Assembly: GCF_040183065.1 (NCBI RefSeq)
Contig: NW_027185502.1
Span: forward strand, 3,895,501 to 3,959,500
Origin: Periplaneta americana
Lineage: Eukaryota; Arthropoda; Insecta; Blattodea; Blattidae
DNA: 64,000 bases
Direction of reading: 5' to 3'
Part shown: one piece after another, positions 56,501 through 64,000 of the stretch
Numbering within the stretch: position 1 is the stretch's first letter
Layout of the letters: every line of letters begins with the position of its first letter
The notes under the pieces: generated by a model
What the model was told of the DNA's origin: nothing
The model's database searches: none
The model's input: only the letters and a program-made list of their open reading frames with translations
Made by a program: the position numbers and the translations under genes

Positions 56501-56968
56501 AAGTCACCAGCATCCATTTTAGTTTCCGTTATTGGGATACATGTGCTAGATGTGGAGGAGATTTGGTGGTTGGTACATCCACCCTTCTCTTTTATTGTAG
56601 CTGAATGTTTAATTATGACCTAATTAATTATTTTATTGTAGCTCACACTGTAAGTTGTGGGAAAATTTGTGTTCGTGTGGGAAATTTTTATACTTTTATA
56701 TGGGAATACCATAGTAGACAGTCTGAAGAGCTGTTAATTTAAGGTAGTATTTTGACTACTTATGCATAGTATTGTTTGTTTTTAGGTCTGTTTTTTCATC
56801 ATTTCAGGTCATTATTACAGCCCGAAATTTTATGTCCTAAAAGTTAAGAATGGCACTGAGTGTAGATGAATAGAAGTAGGCCTAGTGCCCGTGAGGAAAG
56901 TTTTAAGCTTAGTTCACAATAGTCCATTATGTAATAATAGACAACAGAGTCAGAAGGACTGAGCAATG

Positions 56969-57205
56969 GATCTTGTAAACCGTGTGCTAATTTGTAAGTG
57001 ATGTTAAGAGGATTAAAGACCTTTAACGATACCAAAGGGAAAATACTGAATGACAAGAATGGCATTTCAATGAAGTGGAGGTATGGCAATGATCTTGTAA
57101 ATCGTGCGCTAGTTTGTAAGTGGTGGTTAAGAGGATTAGAGACCTTTAGCAGTACCGAAGGGAAAATACTGAATGACAAGAATGGCATCTCAAAGAAGTG
57201 GGGGC
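56969..57205 (+). repeat. 122-bp tandem duplication, two units, open reading frame through both
   Basis: GATCTTGTAAA(C/T)CGTG starts at 56969 and again at 57091. Both units contain TTAAGAGGATTA(A/G)AGACCTTTA and GGGAAAATACTGAATGACAA. A one-base difference keeps one plus-strand frame (56998-57243) open, giving RGLKTFNDTKGKILNDKNGI and RGLETFSSTEGKILNDKNGI 41 residues apart. No known protein is recognised. Confidence 0.8.
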
Positions 57206-57465
57206 ATGGCTTTTATATTAACTATAGCGAGGAACAATATTAACTTTTAGCACCTAAAATTCCGGGTTCTAGCCATTATAATATAACTTTTTGGGTCTTT
57301 TATAGATAATTTTTTAAGTAATCAAAATCCTCACTCTGGCTGGGGATCGTCCCATACATCAGGGGCAATGTGGTAGCTGTACAGGCTGGTCAGCACCAGA
57401 GAGAAGCTGTGTCATATGACACCTTTCCCCCACAACACACGTGATAGACATGAGCTTACACTCAC

Positions 57466-57542
57466 CTTTGGCACGGAGTACGTGTGTGCAATGCCCAGAC
57501 TGAAGACTGACACAATCCCCATGACCTTGCAATCGGGAAAAC
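57466..57542 (-). other. Candidate 77-bp internal exon
   Basis: On the minus strand an acceptor-like AGTTTTACAG ends at 57543. The next 77 bases include an open frame FPDCKVMGIVSVFSLGIAHT then YSVPK. A good donor GCCAAAG|GTGAGTG follows at 57466/57465. The upstream pyrimidine tract is weak and the plus strand is also open here, so a chance pairing cannot be excluded. The protein is not recognised. Confidence 0.3.
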
Positions 57543-57605
57543 CTGTAAAACTTCCTATAGCTTTGCCAGTTTTCAATTCCATTACAGCAGTTTCTTGATT
57601 TCATC

Positions 57606-59089
57606 ATCTTATTTATCGAAATAGAAACATCAATTTTGAGGCATACTTATGACATTTCACTAGTTTCTGTGGCATCTCATAAACATTTCAAGACATATTC
57701 AAACATTAATAAGGATCATTTAAATATTTCTGCTGATGCCCAGTTCACTCTCTCGTTGTACAATTTAAGTTCTCTGCATTGATTGATGATTCAGTAATAT
57801 AACCGTATAAAATGTAGATATAAACAAATTATATTATTAATTAAAGTTTTACAATTTAGAATATTATGCATTTATTGTTTACAATAAATTATATTGTTTG
57901 AATGTAACTTAAACATCCTTCAAGAGCTTACTTGTATATTTTTGTGAATGTAAACACATATCCCTTCAAAATGATCTGATGAAGAGAATTGAGAAAATGC
58001 ATTAAATTTAATTGGCATTGGGTTGTAACAAAGGGCTGCCATATGCCTCGGACAGTCCATGGCTTTATAGTGTAGGGAGAAAAGACTGATGTCCACGATT
58101 TTGAATGAAGTCGGACAGAAATCTGGAAAAATGCAGTAATTTGTAAGATAGTGTTCAAATGATACTCAAATGGGTGCAAGATAATACATCTTACGAACTC
58201 AGTAAGAGCCTTCTGTCTGACTAGGTGATAAAATTTAATTTTTCCTACTGCACAACAAAGAGGAAATTTCTAAAAATATGATTTCACACGAAATCTCGGT
58301 AAATTTTTGTCGCAGTTGTATTTCCGTGGTGCAGTAGCCTACTTAGAACTGCTGCAAATGGTAGAATTGTTATTTCTCTCTACGTGGATATAATACCAAC
58401 GTTCAAAGATCATTTTCTTTGATGAATGGCCAGTGGATACAAGAAAGAAACAAATTATCACTTAAGTTAGTAAACGCATCTGCAGATAGAGTATAATGTG
58501 AACTGCAGTTAGCTTCACAACTCATCCTTCCTTCTCTTCACAGTTCTGAGAAGTATGAAAGGTTCTGTGACTGTGATCTACAGACATGAATGGTGTGGTG
58601 CTAAAATAAATGGTAATAATGTAAATTGCATGCCAAATAGTGTGCTAGATAAGGTAAAGTGTATCACTGAAGTGGCCAGTCTCATCCACATTAAGTAAAC
58701 AAGTGATATTAATGTGAAAAATAAATTATATATACAAGTTTCTTATAAATTCCTGCGTTTTTTCCTGTCGATCAAATTGACTTTTGAATCATGTACTGAT
58801 TTCTTTGTTTCTTCATTATGGCAACCCTAGTTTTAACAAGTTTCTATTGTTATGACATTCGTAATGAGAAATAAGATCAATTAGTATTATTTTCATTTAA
58901 AACGCCCCTGTATTCGACTGCATGATATTTAGAGTGCAAGTTCCCTATGAGCTTGAAATTTCCAAGATAGTAATTTATCTTCCGTGACTGTACCATATTA
59001 TTATTCTGTGAGCCCAACTTGAGTGGTAATATTGAATTTCTTTAATCTCTTCTTGACACAAAGTCGGACATTATCTAGTGAGATTACTG
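57606..59089. other. Unassigned AT-rich stretch
   Basis: No gene, terminal repeat or tRNA-like sequence recognised. Confidence 0.4.
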
Positions 59090-59251
59090 TCGATAAAAAT
59101 CAAGTAACCTAACAATAATGTAATACATAACTGCTTCATAAAATGTACGTTATATCAATTTCTTTAGAAAAATTAAAAATACGTTTTAAATATAAAATAT
59201 GAAAACGACAATATTTAAATTTCCTTGCGGTCGGTTGACTACATTTTAAAA
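59090..59251 (+). repeat. Dispersed repeat E, copy 2
   Basis: Same sequence as 30609-30775, from GATAAAAATCAAGTAACCTA to GGTCGGTTGACTACATTTTA. Confidence 0.75.
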
Positions 59252-59349
59252 TAAGAAGACCAGCTTTCTTGGTGTCATGCTCGATAAGTATCTTAGTTAT
59301 CTTTTCACATTGATAACCTTTGTAATGTTTTAGACTCAATAAGGGGGGC

Positions 59350-59860
59350 AAAGACTAATTGGGATTTCCCAGTCTCTGATTGGGTCAAAAACCCTGATGG
59401 AACTGATATTTAACCCTAGTGGTAAATTTCGGTGAAGTCCGGAGGGCCTAATTAGTCAAATCCACTCTCCTCACCTCCACGCTGGGGTCCCCTGGGATCT
59501 TTCAAGATGCGAAAGAGAGAGTGGTGTGCGGATAGCAATGGGAACCTACCGCATTTATATATCCCAAGAAGATATGTTGAAAATGCCATGATGAGTCTTT
59601 CCCTGGTAAAAAACTCCGGACGTAAACTATCCCCCCAATCAGATGTCCGGGTGGGGGATACTGGGGAAGGACATGTCATGACACAAGACACAGAAGAGAA
59701 GAAAAGAAGATCAACGACTGCAACGAGGGATGAGAAGACACCAGTTCTACCGGGTGAGTTGGAAAACATGAAGGAAGCAATGAGAAGAAACAGAGTGGAT
59801 GTGATGGGAATGTCAGAAGTGAGGTGGGAAAAAGTGATGAGTTGATGAGTGATGAATAGG
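59350..59860 (+). pseudogene. LINE 5' region and start of ORF2 endonuclease
   Basis: A GC-richer leader is followed by GELENMKEAMRRNRVDVMGM and SEVRWEKV. This corresponds to the first endonuclease motif ((K)LENV..EM.R...DILG.SEVRW) of RTE-like LINEs, whose E is catalytic. The reading frame stops at 59843-59845 and the rest of ORF2 is absent. It may represent the 5' end of LINE family 2 or of a relative of copies a-d. Confidence 0.55.
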
Positions 59861-61050
59861 GCTCGGAAGTTGATGAAATATCATATTTTTTCTTATACTT
59901 CAGAGACAATGCAGGATACAATATAAACTCTTTACACTTCAATAGAGACCAATATAGCCTACTTTTATTTTGCATTTATTTGCACTATTTGGTATTTTAT
60001 TGTTTTTAGGAAATGTTCTACTTTCTGTTGCATTATTGCCCTATTGTTTAGAAAGGACCTTTTTTACGGTGTAATCATAGTCTACATTCCAGAACCTACT
60101 GCAGATAGCGTCATGCAGGAATTTGCCTTATGGTTGCAACAACCTTAACTTCTGATCACGTGTGTGATGTGATTGTCCCCCATTCAATGCAACAGAACAA
60201 ATACTGCAGCCGCAGTGCTCGCAGTTAGCATATTGTATTGCACAAGTAAAGACAGTATTGATAGAGAAAGTGCTGCTTCTATAGCAGTTTCTCAAGGCTT
60301 GCTGGCTGATCCTCAAATTAAGGAATGTCAATGTTGAGGTTTTCTCTGCAGTTTTTCCTCAACCCATATAGAGCAAATGTGTCTTTATCACGCTTGTTTT
60401 TGCACTTAATTATTTTATTCAGATGCTAGATAATAATAGCATTTGATAAAGAGTCGTAAATTAACGCATGAGAAAAGATTACTAGCACACAGGTTCAAAA
60501 AAGTGAAAAATTACTTCATTATTATTGATTTACTGCATTTGTTAAAAGATTTCAGTATTATATTAGCGTATAAAATGGACAGTTTCTAATAACATTGCAG
60601 GAGGAAGATGACTGTTTGTACAACAAAGATGCACTTATAATACATCACATAAGTATTTTGGCATTATATTTAATGTGTTTGAAATTTGTTCCAATAAACA
60701 TAATACTTCGAATACTTCCTACAATAAAGCATTATACTTAAGTAAACATACAAACGTGGCCAACATGCTGTCGTGTTAACACTAAACATCATTACACCGT
60801 AATAATTATTATAATTTACATACTTCAGAAGAATGCTCTCCAATTGAGACCACATTTCTAATTTCATGTGTGCACTTACCAACTCTGTGATGCAATGAAT
60901 ATCATTTTGATTATTTACACACAATTGCACTGATAAATTGTCATATATTTTAATACATCAATATATTTGTGACACACCCTCAAAATTAACCAACAAAAAG
61001 TACAGAAACACTGGATTGAGTTTAATGATCCACCTGCTATCTTTTTTAAA
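59861..61050. other. Mostly unassigned; SINE-A relic inside
   Basis: No gene recognised apart from the degraded SINE at 60333-60465. Confidence 0.4.
60333..60465 (+). repeat. SINE-A copy 5, degenerate
   Basis: TTGAGGTTTTCTCTGCAGTT, TCAACCCATATAGAGCAAAT, TTTATTCAGATGCTAGATAA and GATAAAGAGTCGTAAATTAA correspond to the core, body and tail of SINE-A. The head is missing and divergence is high, so this is an old copy. Confidence 0.7.
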
Positions 61051-61054
61051 GTAT

Positions 61055-61194
61055 CTATGTTACATAGGTCATCAAACGAATTAATTTTGTCCATTTGCAA
61101 GCACTTAATTTGTTGCTGCTCAAATCTTTGAATGCACTTGTTAGCAGGGTCCATTCTTGTTGAGGAATAAGATTATCTATTTGTTCCCGTAAAC
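61055..61194 (-). other. Candidate terminal exon
   Basis: On the minus strand CTTATAACTATTTCCAG is a fair acceptor ending at 61195. After two bases completing a codon, the frame reads LREQIDNLIPQQEWTLLTSA then FKDLSSNKLSACKWTKLIRL and MTYVT, with the stop at 61055-61057. A second frame on the same strand is open longer (ending 60915), so the choice is uncertain. The protein is not recognised. Confidence 0.25.
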
Positions 61195-61995
61195 CTGGAA
61201 ATAGTTATAAGAGATCTGCTTTAGGACTATTCTTGCACATTTCCTTCTCTGTCTCTAGAAACATGTACTAGATACAAATCGTTTCCTTCAAAGTGTTTAA
61301 TACACACAACTGAATGCTTTGTTGGCGTGAAAATATTTCATAGTATACGAGTAGCTTCCAGCCACATAACTTATCTTTTCAGTTGGAAATTTGAGAACTG
61401 TAATGTAACACACTCACTTAAAGCACTCTAGTAATTTTTGGTACACACAGGAACACAACATTTAGGAGCCATCTGTAAATAAAAGAATATGGATGATTTA
61501 ATTTCATTTTTTAATAAAAGTCTAAACTTCTTCATTTCAGTTCTCTGAATTTATTTTTCTTAGAGGTTATGCCATTACTACGTGCTTCATCTTTTGATTC
61601 CTTTTCAGATTTTACTTTTATAATTCACTTATAGTTAATAGTTTAATTTGGTGATGTACATGTTGTCATGCTACTCTCCGTCCAAGTGGTTATGTCACAC
61701 AGTCGTCAAAACAGGGGAAATGATATGACAATTACTTACTTAATGGGGCCCTTTTCTTTAAATTATTTTAAACAGTTGTATAATATTATGTAAACTTCCA
61801 ATTCCGTACAGCAAATATTTGCAGAGAAGAACTTAACAGCTCAGCCACTAGCCCTTACAGAGAGGACAGGAGAAACGAGTGGGACGAACTGGGATGAGAC
61901 ATAACCTTTCAGCTGGACAGTACCTATTTATTCTCTTCATAGTTAGCAATCAGTGTATTACGAAGATTTCAGTTCAGAATTACACTGCCTTTTAG

Positions 61996-62175
61996 CTCGA
62001 CATGATACAACTGGCAAGCTGATGATGCTAGACGCTGCCACCCAGACCTCGAGCAGCGACCACTTCGAGGAATCCAGCAGACGGTACGCCGAGTGGGAGG
62101 AGGAAGTCAGGCTGGAGGAGCTGCAGCATCTGCAGAGAGTGGCGATTCGTCTTTTCGACTTCTCTATGTACTCAG
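61996..62175 (+). other. Candidate host-gene exon, 180 bp, phase 1-1
   Basis: The acceptor ACACTGCCTTTTAG (ending 61995) and donor ACTCAG|GTACAG (62175/62176) bound 180 bases that are markedly GC-richer than the flanks. The frame starting two bases in reads RHDTTGKLMMLDAATQTS, SSDHFEESSRRYAEWEEEVR then LEELQHLQRVAIRLFDFSMY, open throughout. The exon is symmetric (phase 1 at both ends) and the acidic/Arg/Leu-rich EEEVRLEELQHLQRV part looks like a helix or coiled coil. I do not recognise the protein. It is the best evidence of a host gene in the window, transcribed on the plus strand. Confidence 0.55.
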
Positions 62176-62179
62176 GTAC

Positions 62180-64000
62180 AGTAACTGTTTACATCCTGAA
62201 GTAGATGCTCTTTCAGCTATGCACAAGCAGAATCCCAGAGCAGTGCAATCAACTAGTCGGCCACTATTGTTATTCCATTTCAACATGCTTGGGATGGGAA
62301 CATTTAAAGTAAAACTCAATTTAGGCCATGGCCCTTAAAATTAAAAATATTTGATTCTGATTTAGGCTACATTCATTCCCTTTACAAATGTGTACGGCAA
62401 ATAGCAAGCGCTGTAATAAAAATGGCTGATTTGTCGGCATTTCCAGCGCAAAGGATTGCGGTACTCTGGATATCCACATACTCTGTGAACAAGTTCAGGA
62501 GACTTGGATTCTTACTGGTAGGGAATAGGGCATTTATCCAGTGGATTCACTTGTTCAATTTGCCTTAGTTCATAGAACCTGTTCTTAAATGTTTGTAGTT
62601 AAAACAAATTAGGTTCTTGACATAAAAGGAAGAATATTAATTTAACATTTTAACACGAAATTATCTAGTTTTTTAATTTGACATTAAATATAATCGTGTC
62701 ATATTATTAAATTATTGTTCCTTATCCAAGTGTGCAGGCAGTCAAAACAGAAATACAAAATCGACGGCCCAGCTTGAAAGGGAAACAACTCAAAATTTAA
62801 AGTTTAAAGAAAGCTGCATTTTGAAGCTTTATGTTGCTGTGAAGAATCAGAGGATCGTTTAACTTAATCCAAATTCAATTAATCATGTTTTATGTATGGT
62901 TGAAGCTTTAAACTTCATTTTCTCACAACTTTAAATTTTGAGTTGTTTCTCTTTAGAACTGGCCTGTCGATATTACTAAGCTTGCAGGCTTGAGACTGAT
63001 CTGCAATTACTTTGGCAGCCGTCTACCAATATCCCTTTCTCTTTGAGTGCTAATATCGCATACACAATTATGAACCATAATTCATTATTCAAAAACATAA
63101 TTTAAATAAATAAATATATTTTCAGCTACAAAATACATTATTAAGCACATTAATAAGATAGGGTAAAGGTTGGTAAAATCGTGATATGAGTAATATCGTA
63201 ATAGTTGGTATGAGAATTTATTACAATTTTACTTATCGAGACAAAAATCTGTTTTTTTTTGACAATGTATTAAGGACAAGTTCATGGACAAGTTGCTGCA
63301 TCAAATCGGTCCTTCTCTCGCTCTGTAAAAGCATGATAAGCTATCAAACACAGTAGCACGATATTACTCCTATCACAATATTAACAAGATTTACCCTACT
63401 TCGTTTTCCTCTCTCCTACAATTTGTTATTCCATTTGAATGAAATATATTATTTCCTTCTTTTAAAGTATTGACAATTCATAGGGAATGGAATATTTCTC
63501 GAATTTTGGAAAAAAATATTTCTCAACATCTAATTACAGTAAATATACATTATTCAATTCATTTATGCCTGATTTGAATTCGTGAAACATCGCGAAATCC
63601 GTATCAAGTCGGGAATGCGATTTTTTAAGCAATTAGCGAATTATGTGCGCGAATTTTCAATTTTTAATTTTTTTTACTACAATCGATAATCGATAGCTGT
63701 TGCACAGATAAGGTCGATATTTATGGTCGCTAGTATTGCACATTCGATACTGAATCTATTTTAGTCAACGGTCAACGAGCTAGAAGGTTTTAATTCAAAT
63801 ACCTGGTCTAAACACACTCCTGACATCATATCTGATATATGTAGCGATGTGCTAGAATCGTATTGTGAGCATTGTGAGCCTGCTGAATGCCATATTATTT
63901 TGGACGTGTTGAGTGTGTTTGTTTTATTTGTTTATAGTGTCACACATAGGCGAAATAACATTATTGTGTTCCCGTGCAAGTGAGGCTACAAGAATGCTTA
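62180..64000. other. Unassigned AT-rich stretch
   Basis: No gene recognised apart from the inverted-repeat element at 62761-62970. If the exon at 61996-62175 is real, this stretch starts with its downstream intron. Confidence 0.4.
62761..62970. mobile_element. MITE-like inverted repeat, 210 bp
   Basis: TCGACGGCCCAGCTTGAAAG and, reversed, TCGACAGGCCAGTTCTAAAG begin arms that continue with identical GAAACAACTCAAAATTTAAA on both sides, about 45-50 bp in total. No convincing target duplication and no ORF. Class not assigned. Confidence 0.6.

Overview
The window is insect nuclear DNA, most likely from a cockroach or other blattodean. It is AT-rich, lacks operons and Shine-Dalgarno starts, and is saturated with eukaryotic transposons, tRNA-derived SINEs, non-LTR retrotransposons and (AAT)n microsatellites. 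It also carries arrays of TTAGG, the arthropod telomere motif. The blattodean call is an inference from the repeat set; it was not tested against a database.

The only long intact reading frame is a 494-residue hAT transposase (15927-17411, minus strand). Nearly every other recognisable coding stretch is a decayed transposon gene: PIF/Harbinger, mariner-like, P/THAP9-like, several hAT lineages, Mutator-like, a DUF4817-type helix-turn-helix gene, two genes of a DUF7869-like family, and jockey-like, RTE-like and RNase-H-bearing LINEs. Four short stretches with splice-site-like borders may be exons of host genes (37031-37202, 57466-57542, 61055-61194, 61996-62175). The last is the most convincing.

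Layout. 1-9 kb: a Harbinger remnant, a tRNA-like SINE head, a DUF7869-like pseudogene, a LINE tail, a mariner-like element with TA target duplications, and a 580-bp SINE with a 12-bp duplication. 9.2-9.7 kb: a 150-bp minisatellite made of TTAGG blocks. 10.2-24.6 kb: one P/THAP9-like transposase gene (minus strand) split by two large insertions. One is a 7.8-kb hAT (TSD GTCTATAG) holding a jockey-like LINE, the intact hAT, a SINE and a minisatellite. The other is a 4.6-kb hAT-type element (TSD CTTGCTCC) holding a further DNA element, a retroelement, two SINEs and a fold-back DUF4817 element. 24.8-27.6 kb: a SINE, the 3' half of a Mutator-like transposase, and a hAT copy (TSD ATGATGAT) with a dimeric SINE inside. 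28-36 kb: decayed ORFs, a probable Helitron end and RTE-like LINE copies. 37-38.7 kb: a candidate exon, then a hAT element containing a TTAA-type and a TA-type MITE. 40-45 kb: a second DUF7869-like pseudogene and a direct duplication of about 0.75 kb, one copy of which carries a MITE. 47-57 kb: an RTE copy, paired repeats, an uninterrupted relative of the 19.5-24-kb element, the 5' half of a Mutator-like transposase, an RNase-H LINE with a 15-bp duplication, and a tandem 122-bp duplication. 57-64 kb: mostly unassigned AT-rich DNA, a LINE endonuclease start and the candidate exons.

There is no pathway here. The genes relate to each other through insertion history, and many boundaries are fixed directly by target-site duplications read from the sequence.
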